A DNA stretch of 64,000 nt from Flavobacteriaceae bacterium (GTDB taxonomy: Bacteria > Bacteroidota > Bacteroidia > Flavobacteriales > Flavobacteriaceae). The DNA is taken from assembly GCA_026710085.1 (NCBI GenBank), contig JAPORT010000017.1, positions 56,481 through 120,480 of the forward strand, read 5' to 3'. Positions within the stretch are counted from its first letter, which is position 1. Each line of letters opens with the position of its first letter. Under the pieces are notes generated by a model. It had not been told where the DNA came from and made no database searches. It saw only the letters and a program-made list of their open reading frames with translations. Below, in pieces: positions 29,762-38,280 of this stretch. A program made the position numbers and the translations under genes.

Positions 29762-31033
29762 CTATTTTGAGGGCAATACCACACCAACTTGAATGATTCG
29801 GTTATCCTCTATTTTTTCTACTTTGAAAAGATACTTTTTGAATTGAATGGTGGAACCAACAGATGGAAACTCTTTATTGATTTCCAGGAGCAACCCTCCA
29901 AGTGATTCAGCATCTCCTAAAACGGGTTCGAAGATCTTCATTCTTTGATTCCCAATGATTTTGAAAAAATCCATTAAATTGATTTTCGCGTCAAATTGAT
30001 AGTTGAATTCATTGATTTTTTTATAAAGTAATTTGATTTGTTCATCATGTTCATCTTGAATCTCTCCGACCACTTGTTCGATGATGTCTTCGAGGGTAAT
30101 CAAGCCAGAGGTGCCGCCATATTCATCAACAAGAATGGCCATATGATTTTTTTCTTTTTTAAAACTGATGAGTAAATCATCTAATTTTTTGTTCTCAGGG
30201 ACATAATAAGGATCTCTCAATAATTGATGCCAATTATATTTTGGATGATCCATATGAGGTAACAAATCTTTGATGTATAAAATCCCAACGATATGGTCAA
30301 GATTTTCTTTAGTTATGGGAATCCGAGAATAAATGTTGTGAGCGATGTTCTCAATGACTTGAGATGTTGGTAAATGCCAATCTAAGGAATAGATTTCTAA
30401 TCTTGGACACATGATTTGTTTGGCTTCAATATTTCCAAAATTCAAGATTCCTTTCAATATTTTTTGTTCTTCTTCGGAGGTTTCTTCATCACGTGTTAAT
30501 TCGAGAGCTTCTGAAACTTTATCTAACGAAAATGTTTCACTACGACTCCCAAATCGATTTTCAAAGTAGGACCCTGCCAAGCTCATGGGTTTCGAAAAGA
30601 CAAAAAGCACATATCGATCAATAAATTCTAAAGGAGTCAGCATAAAACGAGCAAAGATTAGTGGATTGCGGCTAGCAAAAGTTTTTGGAAGGATTTCTCC
30701 AAAAATCAACAAAGCAAGCGTGATCACGCCCACTTCAATCATGAAGGACAAGACGGCCCCCAAATGATCGAGATAAATAAACTGAAATAAATAGGCAAAT
30801 AATAAGACAACGCCAATATTGATAAAGTTATTGGTAATGAGAATTGTGGCTAGTAATTTTCGAGGATTGGCTAGTAATTTTCTGAGTTTACGAACAAACT
30901 TTAAATCTTTTGACTCCTGTTCGACCAATTTAATATTCAAAGAAAAAAAAGCCACTTCAGCTCCAGAAATCAAAGCAGAGCAAATCAATAAAATCAAGAC
31001 GACGATGATTGCGAAAATGGGTAGTTCTGTCAA
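29762..31033 (-). CDS. gldE: GldE, CorC/HlyC-type membrane protein with CBS domains
   Basis: 423 residues. The N-terminal DUF21/CNNM transmembrane domain (about 1-190) contains helices such as FAIIVVLILLICSALISGAE. Two CBS domains follow (IKQIMCPRLEIYSLD-like block near 205 and IYIKDLLPHMDHPKYN near 265; AILVDEYGGTSGLITLEDII near 310). A CorC_HlyC domain closes it. GldE overlaps functionally with GldD in gliding. Related proteins transport or regulate Mg2+. It is the first gene of the gldE-gldD pair. Confidence 0.9.
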   Translation of the reverse strand: MTELPIFAIIVVLILLICSALISGAEVAFFSLNIKLVEQESKDLKFVRKLRKLLANPRKLLATILITNNFINIGVVLLFAYLFQFIYLDHLGAVLSFMIEVGVITLALLIFGEILPKTFASRNPLIFARFMLTPLEFIDRYVLFVFSKPMSLAGSYFENRFGSRSETFSLDKVSEALELTRDEETSEEEQKILKGILNFGNIEAKQIMCPRLEIYSLDWHLPTSQVIENIAHNIYSRIPITKENLDHIVGILYIKDLLPHMDHPKYNWHQLLRDPYYVPENKKLDDLLISFKKEKNHMAILVDEYGGTSGLITLEDIIEQVVGEIQDEHDEQIKLLYKKINEFNYQFDAKINLMDFFKIIGNQRMKIFEPVLGDAESLGGLLLEINKEFPSVGSTIQFKKYLFKVEKIEDNRIIQVGVVLPSK

Positions 31034-31109
31034 GAGTCTGTGTTGTGTTGAACTCTGACTAAAGAATAAGAAAAGATGAACTCAATGATGCTGGGGTGAA
31101 TGAAAGCTT

Positions 31110-32165
31110 TCAAAAGTACCTTTTTACGAAGTTACTCAAAATCATAGGAAGTGGCACTGTGGATAATTGTTCAATGGGATAGGTGTTTTTCAACGACTGA
31201 TTGCAAAAAGGAATTATCCAGAAAGTAATCCATAACCTTTGATGACTCAGTCGTTGCATGATTGCTTTTTCGTTCCATTTTTTAATGTTGTTATGGTCTG
31301 TCATGAAAGATCCATGGGAACCTTTTTCAGAGATGAGTTGCTCCACGGTTTGTAGTTCTTTATTTGATTCGATCAAAGGAAACTGATACAATCCTGCCCA
31401 GATATCTCTTTTTTTTCTTTTTTCAAGGACAATAAGTCCATCAGAGGGTTGGATCACTAAAAAATTAAAATATCTTATTTTATTGAGTTTCTTTGACTTT
31501 TTTACTGGGAATTGGTCGATTTGTTTCGCGTTAAAAGCATAACAGTTGTTTTGAAAAACACATCGATGACATCGTGGATTCTGATAAGTACAAACTAAGG
31601 CTCCATATTCCATGATTGCTTGATTGTATAAATCGGGATGATCGATATCAAGATAATGATTGGATAATTTTTTGAAGGTTTTAAATGCTAGCGAACTCCC
31701 TAGTGGCATGTCAATACCAAAATAGCGTGCAAAAAATCGATAGACATTCCCATCGACAACACCGTAGGGTTTTCCAAAACAAATCGATAAAATGGCGCTG
31801 GCCGTATAGTCTCCAATACCAGGAAGTTTTATCAATTGGTCATAAGTGGAAGGGAATATTCCCCGATGATGACTTGAAATAATTTTGGCAGTTTTATGAA
31901 GATTGATGGCGCGCCGATAATACCCCAATCCTTGCCATACTGCCAAAATTTCTTGCTCAGAAGCCTCTGCCAAATCTTCAATAGTCGGAAAACGCTCAAT
32001 GAATGTTGTATAATATGGGACGCCATATGAAACTTGCGTTTGCTGTAAAATAATTTCAGAAATCCATATGTAATAGGGGGTGGCATTTTGACGCCAGGGT
32101 AACTTTCGATAGTGATTTCGATACCAATCAATTAGCTTTTGTGTAAAATGTATTTGGTTTTCCAT
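31110..32165 (-). CDS. mutY: A/G-specific adenine glycosylase
   Basis: 351 residues. The helix-hairpin-helix is LPGIGDYTASAILSICFG (about 115-132) with the catalytic Asp in the following VDGNVYRFFARYFG. The [4Fe-4S] cluster ligands show the exact C-x6-C-x2-C-x5-C spacing (CTYQNPRCHRCVFQNNC, near 195-211). The C-terminal NUDIX-like domain (about 225-350) that reads 8-oxoguanine is present. It removes A mispaired with 8-oxoG. It is divergent from the HU gene and upstream of gldE on the same strand. Confidence 0.95.
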   Translation of the reverse strand: MENQIHFTQKLIDWYRNHYRKLPWRQNATPYYIWISEIILQQTQVSYGVPYYTTFIERFPTIEDLAEASEQEILAVWQGLGYYRRAINLHKTAKIISSHHRGIFPSTYDQLIKLPGIGDYTASAILSICFGKPYGVVDGNVYRFFARYFGIDMPLGSSLAFKTFKKLSNHYLDIDHPDLYNQAIMEYGALVCTYQNPRCHRCVFQNNCYAFNAKQIDQFPVKKSKKLNKIRYFNFLVIQPSDGLIVLEKRKKRDIWAGLYQFPLIESNKELQTVEQLISEKGSHGSFMTDHNNIKKWNEKAIMQRLSHQRLWITFWIIPFCNQSLKNTYPIEQLSTVPLPMILSNFVKRYF

Positions 32166-32183
32166 AAAAATGATAGCGGCCAG

Positions 32184-32224
32184 TCACATATTTGTGAGTC
32201 ACTTGGGCAATTTATTTATATTTG
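32184..32224 (+). promoter_or_regulatory. HU gene promoter with overlapping palindrome
   Basis: TTTG at 32191-32194 and TATATTTG at 32217-32224, 22 nt apart, match the Bacteroidota housekeeping promoter. The predicted start is about 15 nt before the HU ATG at 32246, which also argues against the TTG at 32222 as a start. TCACA-TATT-TGTGA (32184-32197) overlaps the -33 box and could bind a Crp-like regulator. Confidence 0.55.
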
Positions 32225-32245
32225 TCTCCAATTGAAGATAATCAA

Positions 32246-32536
32246 ATGACCAAAATTGACATCGTAACGAACATATCTAAAGATTTAGGTGTAGACAAGG
32301 TCGATGTAAAAATAATTGTTGAAAGATTTATGTCAGAAATCAAAAAATCTATGGAAAATGGAGAGAATGTCTATTTCCGTGGATTTGGAAGTTTTGTCGT
32401 CAAAAAGAAAGCTGCTAAAATTGGAAGGAACATCACGAAAAAAGAATCAATTCTTATTCCAGAAAGACACGTCCCGACTTTTAAGCCCGCTAAGGTTTTT
32501 TCATTAGGAGTCCAATCGAAATTAAAAAACAAATAA
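32246..32536 (+). CDS. HU-type DNA-binding protein
   Basis: 96 residues from the ATG at 32246. The HU/IHF fold is clear: MTKIDIVTNISKDLGVDKVD, then YFRGFGSFVVKKKAAKIGRN with the DNA-intercalating beta arm and PERHVPTFKPAKVF. It carries a Lys-rich C-terminal extension. It bends and compacts DNA in the nucleoid. It stands at the head of a row HU, tiny basic protein, rng, an order typical of Bacteroidota. Confidence 0.93.
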   Translation: MTKIDIVTNISKDLGVDKVDVKIIVERFMSEIKKSMENGENVYFRGFGSFVVKKKAAKIGRNITKKESILIPERHVPTFKPAKVFSLGVQSKLKNK

Positions 32537-32556
32537 TAAGTCAAATTTTGTAGTCT

Positions 32557-32649
32557 ATGCCAAGTGGTAAGAAGAGAAAGCGTCATAAAGTAGCGACTCA
32601 TAAGCGAAAAAAAAGAAGAAGAGCTAACCGGCATAAGAAAAAGAGATAG
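32557..32649 (+). CDS. 30-residue ultra-basic conserved protein
   Basis: The ATG at 32557 encodes MPSGKKRKRHKVATHKRKKR plus ten more residues, of which nearly all are Arg, Lys or His. This exact type of peptide is conserved beside rng in Bacteroidota. Its composition is that of a small ribosomal protein; a role in the ribosome or in RNA binding is likely. A Bacteroidota-specific ribosomal protein bL38 has been described from Flavobacterium, but I cannot confirm from memory that it is this one. It lies 20 bp after the HU gene and is below the usual length limit of gene finders. Confidence 0.7.
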   Translation: MPSGKKRKRHKVATHKRKKRRRANRHKKKR

Positions 32650-32808
32650 CATGGGAAATTCAAATCAAAAGATTCTTTTGATTTGAGTTGATAAGTTCCA
32701 ATGAAATTCCCATAAGTTTGCGATAGATGCTCGTTTGCAGATACTTGGATTGCTAAGTTTTCTTGATGAATCTCAACTTCCGTTGTTTTGATTTAAGAAT
32801 TTAACGCA

Positions 32809-34359
32809 TTGAAGAAAGAATTATTTATTCGATCAAAATCTTCTAACTTAGAAATTGCTCTTTTAGAAGATGGAAAACTTGTTGAATTGCATCGGGAGGA
32901 AATCCAGCAATCACTTTCGGTCAATGATATCTTTATTGGGCGAGTATCAAAAGTCGCAAGCGGATTGAATGCTGCATTCATTGAAATAAACCAACCTAAA
33001 ACAGGTTTTCTTCCCTATCGTGATTTAGGAATTGAATTCCCAAGTTATGTTCAATATGTTAAACGTTTGACCACTCAGAAGAATTTTAAAAACAGTGTTC
33101 ACCTCCCCAAATTAAACAAAACGCTTTCCAAAGAGGGAAATATTTCTGATGTTGTCAATATTTCCGATTTGGTGCTTGTCCAAGTGGTTAAAGAACCTAT
33201 TTCATCCAAAGGACCACGTCTAGCTGGGGAGATCTCCATTGCTGGGAGATATGTTGTTTTGTTGCCGATGTCTCAACGAATTTCTTTTTCACAAAGAATC
33301 AAATCTCGAGCTGAAAAAAATAAAATCACGAAACTACTTCATCAAATCAAACCTAAAAACTTTGGTGTTATTGTAAGAACAAGTGCACTAGGACAGTCGC
33401 ATCAAAAGATTGAAGAAGATTTGAACCTTTGTGTCGAACGTTGGAAATGGTTAATAAAAAAGATCAAAAAGAACGATGGAAAACCTGAAAAATTACTTAG
33501 TGAAATAGATAAAACGTTGGCCATTATCAGAGATCAATACAATGATGAGTATTCATCAATTTGGGTTGATGACATAGCTCATTATGAAACGATTTCAACT
33601 TATCTCAAAACGATAGCTCCTCAAAGAAAACATATCGTCAAATATCACCATAAGCCAAAACCCATCTTTGATTATTTTAAAATAAACAAGCAAATCAATT
33701 CCGTTTTGGGAAAAACAGTTAATATGAAAAGTGGGGGGTATTTAACTATTGAGTCGACTGAAGCACTGCATGTGATTGATGTCAATAGTGGAAGACATTA
33801 TAATAAATCCAATAGTGAATCTGAAACAGCTATAGAAGTCAATCTGGTTGCCACTAAAGAAATTGCAAGACAGATCCGATTGCGTGATTTAGGAGGCATC
33901 ATTGTTATCGATTTTATTGATTTAAGAAAATCTACCGAACGAAAACAACTCATTGAAAAGTTACATCAGGAAATGAAAAATGATTCTGCGAAACACCGGA
34001 TTTTTCCACCAACCAAATTAGGGCTGGTTCAAATATCAAGACAACGAGTGAGGGTTCATAAATCATTGGGTTCTTCATTAGAAACTATTTCCCAAGAAAG
34101 AGTCATGGCCCCAGGACTTATTATCAATGACATCAATCAAGCCTTAGAAAGCATACTCAATAATCAGGCTAATAAGAAAAAATCAATCTTTCTCCATGTT
34201 GACCCCATCGTTGCTACATATTTAAAAAAAGGCATTCTTTCTTTGAGAATCAAATGGTTATTTAAATATGGTCTATGGATTCGAATCATGCCAAGAGAAC
34301 GCTTCAAATATTTAGATTTTAAATTTTGCGATCGAAATCAAACTGAATTGAAATTCTGA
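32809..34359 (+). CDS. rng: Ribonuclease E/G family endoribonuclease
   Basis: 516 residues from a TTG at 32809; no in-frame ATG fits. The N-terminal S1-like domain contains VNDIFIGRVSKVASGLNAAF and GFLPYRDLG. The catalytic region includes VIDVNSGRHY, EIARQIRLRDLGGIIVIDFI and the Mg2+-binding Asp residues of that segment, then GLVQISRQRVR. It processes rRNA and degrades mRNA. The length matches RNase G rather than RNase E, without a long scaffold tail. It follows the HU gene and the tiny basic protein, a conserved order. Confidence 0.92.
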   Translation: MKKELFIRSKSSNLEIALLEDGKLVELHREEIQQSLSVNDIFIGRVSKVASGLNAAFIEINQPKTGFLPYRDLGIEFPSYVQYVKRLTTQKNFKNSVHLPKLNKTLSKEGNISDVVNISDLVLVQVVKEPISSKGPRLAGEISIAGRYVVLLPMSQRISFSQRIKSRAEKNKITKLLHQIKPKNFGVIVRTSALGQSHQKIEEDLNLCVERWKWLIKKIKKNDGKPEKLLSEIDKTLAIIRDQYNDEYSSIWVDDIAHYETISTYLKTIAPQRKHIVKYHHKPKPIFDYFKINKQINSVLGKTVNMKSGGYLTIESTEALHVIDVNSGRHYNKSNSESETAIEVNLVATKEIARQIRLRDLGGIIVIDFIDLRKSTERKQLIEKLHQEMKNDSAKHRIFPPTKLGLVQISRQRVRVHKSLGSSLETISQERVMAPGLIINDINQALESILNNQANKKKSIFLHVDPIVATYLKKGILSLRIKWLFKYGLWIRIMPRERFKYLDFKFCDRNQTELKF

Positions 34360-34364
34360 TCACC

Positions 34365-34655
34365 TCATCGTTCTTTGATACGGGTGTTTTGGGGATTATT
34401 CCCAGCGACTAATGTTGCAATAAAAATCCTCATGCCTCTTTTTCTTAATTCAAAATCTAAATCCCCACTAAATGCTGAAAACTATTTTTCGTGGAGTTTT
34501 TCAATAATATTTATTTTGTAGTGACTTGTTACTTGTCCAAAAGGCATTCCCACTCACTCTTCTGGAGTGGAATTAATACGAATCTCCTCATTTAACTCGG
34601 CTTTGTTCGGTTGATAGTCGTAAAACTTGACATTTTTAAAATTATTTTCATTCAT
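34365..34655 (-). pseudogene. Small decayed gene of unknown family
   Basis: One continuous minus-strand frame of 97 codons from the ATG at 34655 to a TGA at 34365 is interrupted by two internal stops. It reads MNENNFKNVKFYDYQPNKAE, a stop near STPEE, VGMPFGQVTSHYKINIIEKL, a stop, then GDLDFELRKRGMRIFIATLV. Between the stops the text is protein-like. The first stop replaces a likely Trp codon. It lies downstream of the decayed methyltransferase and may belong to the same former locus. The family is not recognised. Confidence 0.45.
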
Positions 34656-34719
34656 TTTTAATGAATATAGCATGAAATAAATAGATGAAAGTAGAAATCT
34701 ATTCTTTAGTTGGTGGTCA

Positions 34720-36082
34720 TTAAGAAGCCATTATCAATAGGGGGCTGCTGCTGACGGCTTCGGCATCCTCTCTTTTTGTCATATCGTTAGTGACTTTTGT
34801 ATACTCTTCTTCGGTCGCCACTATAAAATGGTCAATGGTCCGAGGTGCTTGTTCTTTTTTTTCATCTGCTTGACTCACTTTTTCAATTGAAATCAGGTCG
34901 TTCGTGGATTGAGGATCTACTTGCTTCAGAGCACCCCTTTCATACGCTGCTTGCTTCCACCGATCCCGCGGTTTGGTTTGACACGATCTGGAAACAGGGT
35001 ATTTCTTGTGGTCTAAGAACAGTCAAAAGCAGCCAACGGAACATGCTCTAGAACCGCTTGATAATACAGATATTCGACACCATTCATTGCGAGGGTTTCC
35101 CCGATGACATCCTCGAAATAGAGACCATGTGTTGCTCGATCCGGTTTTTGTGCGAAACGGAAAGTGTCACTGTTGCGGTAATGTTTCATCATTTGACTGA
35201 CAAAGACATGGGGTTCTAAGATCTCCTCCTTGATGATCCCCAGTAGATCCAAAGAGATCTTTTTAGCTTTGGTATGATTGAAACAATGGGCTATGCGAGA
35301 CTTCAAATGGAACTTTTCTGTGATCGAACATGTTTGGATATTCAGGTGAGAGATCATTAAGCAAATAGGGCAATTCAAGATTCATGGCTGCTAACCCCAT
35401 GGTGCCGCTTCCTACAAATGGGTCCACAATCACCCCATTGGCAAGTTTCGCCATTCTTGTGGCTATTTCAAGAGGAAATGGAGCTGGATGTGGATTTTTG
35501 AATTCAGGATTCATCCTCCACGCGTCCCCCCAATATCTCATCTCTGATACGTATTTTTCAGGAAGTCTCTAGTTTTACCTGCGATGACATGAATCAGTTC
35601 ATCAATTGGTGGAAGCATTGAAGGGCGTTTTCCTCCCTGATTATGAGTACTTCCTCTATTCCAGATGATGATTTGTCTAACAGGAAAGCTTTCTATAATT
35701 CGTTCACGCCGATCCTCCTGTAAATTCTTGATTTTTCTCCCAATGTTGTACAAAATAACACCATCATCCCTGATCCAATCCATTGCGGCAAGCAACATCT
35801 CTCTTTGTCAAGAGAGGTGTTGATCCTCAGGTAAATTATCTTCAAAATGGGAGTAACGATCAGGCATTAATTTACTGTTCTTCCAATTGGAACCAGGTTT
35901 TTTCCACGACTATTAAAAGCTTTATTGTAAGGCGGTGAAGTGGCCATTCCCTTGATTGGTAACTCTTTTATTCTTTTCAAAAAATCAATAACATCTCCAA
36001 CAGAATAAGTGTTGAGTGGAATACTCATTCCATTGTATTCTTTTTGTTGTTGGTTCATTGTTTCTTGTTGAATCCCCACCAC
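34720..36082 (-). pseudogene. Decayed DNA (cytosine-N4/adenine-N6) methyltransferase locus
   Basis: Pieces in order on the minus strand show a beta-class methyltransferase. PIKGMATSPPYNKAF (motif IV TSPPY) ends near 35867. After a frameshift come YSHFEDNLPEDQHLS, a TGA where Trp is usual, then QREMLLAAMDWIRDDGVILY. VRQIIIWNRGSTHNQGG follows. After another shift come NPHPAPFPLEIATRMAKL and motif I VDPFVGSGTMG. A further shift gives KKISLDLLGIIKEEILEPH to 35013. From about 35025 to 34720 a different open frame without a start (VDPQSTNDLISIEKVSQADE) could be a neighbour's remnant. The locus has at least three frameshifts and one nonsense change, so no active enzyme is made. Its restriction partner is not visible. 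Confidence 0.75.
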
Positions 36083-36474
36083 GATGTTTTTTTATAGACT
36101 GTTATTAAACTAGATATTTAATGATGATTCACTCCTTGCCCCATTCGAGAGCTTCACTTCCATAGAGGCAAAACCATACCCGCATCGCATGTGCCACAAA
36201 CCCCACTTATTCCAACATATCCATAGATCGTATAGTCAATTAAAATCAATCACAAAGGGATAGCACTCCTATTGCAAAATCTAATTATTTAGGCACTCAA
36301 GTAGATAAGCCTCATCAATATCCTTAATAAAATGTTAAATTTTCTATTGATGTAATTTTTACAAGTGAGATGGGTTACTTTTCAACAAGTCATCACGTTT
36401 TTAGAGACGTATTTTTGCATTCTGAAAATATGGATTGCTTCCTTATTTGTCAGACTTCAAAAAACAAAAACATA
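36083..36474. other. Spacer with a promoter and no gene
   Basis: About 390 bp. I find no reading frame, RNA or long repeat. TATTTTTG at 36409-36416 matches the -7 box TAnnTTTG. It implies a transcript starting about 36423, which favours the ATG at 36475 for the following gene rather than the earlier in-frame starts at 36370 and 36430. Confidence 0.45.
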
Positions 36475-38280
36475 ATGAAAAAAAAACAAAAATTATCTTC
36501 TATTGAATTGCTGACTCTTGAAATGAGCCAGCTGCAAGAAGAAGTTCTTCAGTTTTATGTCCAGTTTCATTTAAAAAAACTTGAAAAAAGAACCCGAAAT
36601 GCATTTAAGAGTATTGTCGGAGACGACTTTTCTGCTAAAAACATAATCTACTATTGTCTTCCATCTGAAAAAATAGACATCAATACCGTAAAAAACGTCG
36701 GAAAAAGCACAGCTCCAAAGCTTAAATCGTTTATAGAATCGTATGAAGAATATTTAGCCAAGATTTATAGACTTAAAAATAAAGAATTGATTAAAGCCCA
36801 TAGAAATAGGTATGTTCTAGGTTTGGCTTTTAAAAACCATGATTTTCCTCTTCAATTACTCATTAAGGATTCTGTATTTCAAATTGTACAATATCTTTTG
36901 AAAAACAAACTTCTTTTTGATACGATGAAACAAGAAGTGTATTTGAATTCCTATGAAATTTATTCTGAATCAAAGCAAATGAACATTCATGAACTGGCCA
37001 AGAAATTCCATTTGACAACAGAAAGAGTGAGGCAAGTGAAACTGAGTTTTAAAGAGAATTTAAAAAATGGCCTGTCGGTGTTAAAGAAGGTTGAAGAAGA
37101 TTTTAAGTCGAAATACGGAATTGATACAGAATCTTCAATCATTGACATAACAGCCGAACAATATGTTCAAATAAATCAAAAGAACAATACCCAATTCAGC
37201 AACAAGTTCATCCAAATGGTTTTGGGTTATTGTTTAAGCCATAAAGTCAATATGGTTGGAGAATTTTATGATGTGTTTAAATTTCGTGTTTCAAAATCAC
37301 GGAAACGTCACAATTGGAAAAACATCTATTTGATTCAAAATTTAATGACTCAATCTGTTGATTTCGTTGCATTAGTAGATGCATTGCACAATGAGGCCAT
37401 AAAAAAACATGTCGTCAATAAAAGGATTCCCTATTTCACTTTTGTTGATCAGTTTATTCAACCCTATAAGTTGGTTCAAACAGAATTGATCCATCAAACG
37501 GTCAAAAAGATTCTGCTCGAGGAATTTGAAGAAATCATGATGGACGAGGAATCGATAATCATCAAAAGAAATTCATTGGTTTTGTATCATGAGTTTTGTA
37601 GCCACGCTTTAGAATCAATCGGTCGTCCTGCCCATGTCCAAGAAATCAAAAAAAAATTGGATGAACTGTATCCAGAAAAAGAATTTCAAATAGGACAGAT
37701 ACGATCTAGTTTGAAACGGATGCATGGGTTCATCCCCATTGGAAGATCAAGTGTTTTTGCCTTTCAAAAATGGGAAGGAAAAATGGAAAATTTTAAGGGG
37801 GGGACGATTCGCGAAATTGTCATTGAGTATTTAAATCAGCATTCTGAACCCATAAGTCTCAAGCAGATTACGCAATATGTATTACAATACAGACCAAAAA
37901 CGAGCAAGAGCAGTATCAGTACCAATCTCAGATTAAAAGTTCCCAATCCATTTATCTTTTACAGAGGTGGGTTCATTGGGCTCGAAAGCAAGGTCTATTC
38001 GATGAAATATGAAGTTTTGAAACTGAGTCATTCAATCAAACGGGAAGACTGGTATTCGGTATATAATCGATTGGTCGCTTATTTAGAAGTACACAATCAT
38101 TTTCCAGCGCCAAGTAAGGTTTCAAAGCACCAAGTGAAATTATACAATTGGTATATTCTTCAGAAAAAGTACTGTGCCGAAAACAAACTTCCAAAAGAAA
38201 AATGTCATCTTATTTCACAATTGATTCAAAAATACCCAAGATTCGATTATCGAAGTTTTAAAAAAATAGCGGTATCCTAG
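36475..38280 (+). CDS. Multi-domain DNA-binding protein with sigma region 4-like HTH, HARE-like wings and helicase-associated domain
   Basis: 601 residues from the ATG at 36475. An N-terminal helical part contains an RpoA-CTD/HhH-like loop (TVKNVGKSTAPKLKSFIESY, near 70-90). MNIHELAKKFHLTTERVRQV (near 180-200) matches the sigma-70 region 4 HTH. SIGRPAHVQEIKKKLDELYP with GQIRSSLKRMHGFIPIG (near 385-430) resembles a HARE-HTH, and IREIVIEYLNQHSEPISLKQ starts another winged helix. The final RLVAYLEVHNHFPAPSKVSK is like the helicase-associated domain. No sigma region 2 is seen, so it is probably not a working sigma factor. It may be a transcription-associated regulator. A G7 tract occurs at 37797-37803. 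Its stop overlaps the trpS stop. Confidence 0.6.
   Translation: MKKKQKLSSIELLTLEMSQLQEEVLQFYVQFHLKKLEKRTRNAFKSIVGDDFSAKNIIYYCLPSEKIDINTVKNVGKSTAPKLKSFIESYEEYLAKIYRLKNKELIKAHRNRYVLGLAFKNHDFPLQLLIKDSVFQIVQYLLKNKLLFDTMKQEVYLNSYEIYSESKQMNIHELAKKFHLTTERVRQVKLSFKENLKNGLSVLKKVEEDFKSKYGIDTESSIIDITAEQYVQINQKNNTQFSNKFIQMVLGYCLSHKVNMVGEFYDVFKFRVSKSRKRHNWKNIYLIQNLMTQSVDFVALVDALHNEAIKKHVVNKRIPYFTFVDQFIQPYKLVQTELIHQTVKKILLEEFEEIMMDEESIIIKRNSLVLYHEFCSHALESIGRPAHVQEIKKKLDELYPEKEFQIGQIRSSLKRMHGFIPIGRSSVFAFQKWEGKMENFKGGTIREIVIEYLNQHSEPISLKQITQYVLQYRPKTSKSSISTNLRLKVPNPFIFYRGGFIGLESKVYSMKYEVLKLSHSIKREDWYSVYNRLVAYLEVHNHFPAPSKVSKHQVKLYNWYILQKKYCAENKLPKEKCHLISQLIQKYPRFDYRSFKKIAVS

Noticed and set aside
32371..32652. 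93-codon minus-strand frame over the HU gene and the basic peptide
   Set aside because: It is antisense to two well-supported genes and has no family features.
34455..35820. TGA read as tryptophan (recoded genetic code), because two decayed genes have TGA at likely Trp positions
   Set aside because: Intact genes use TGG for Trp throughout and end at TGA, and the same decayed genes also carry frameshifts and a TAG.
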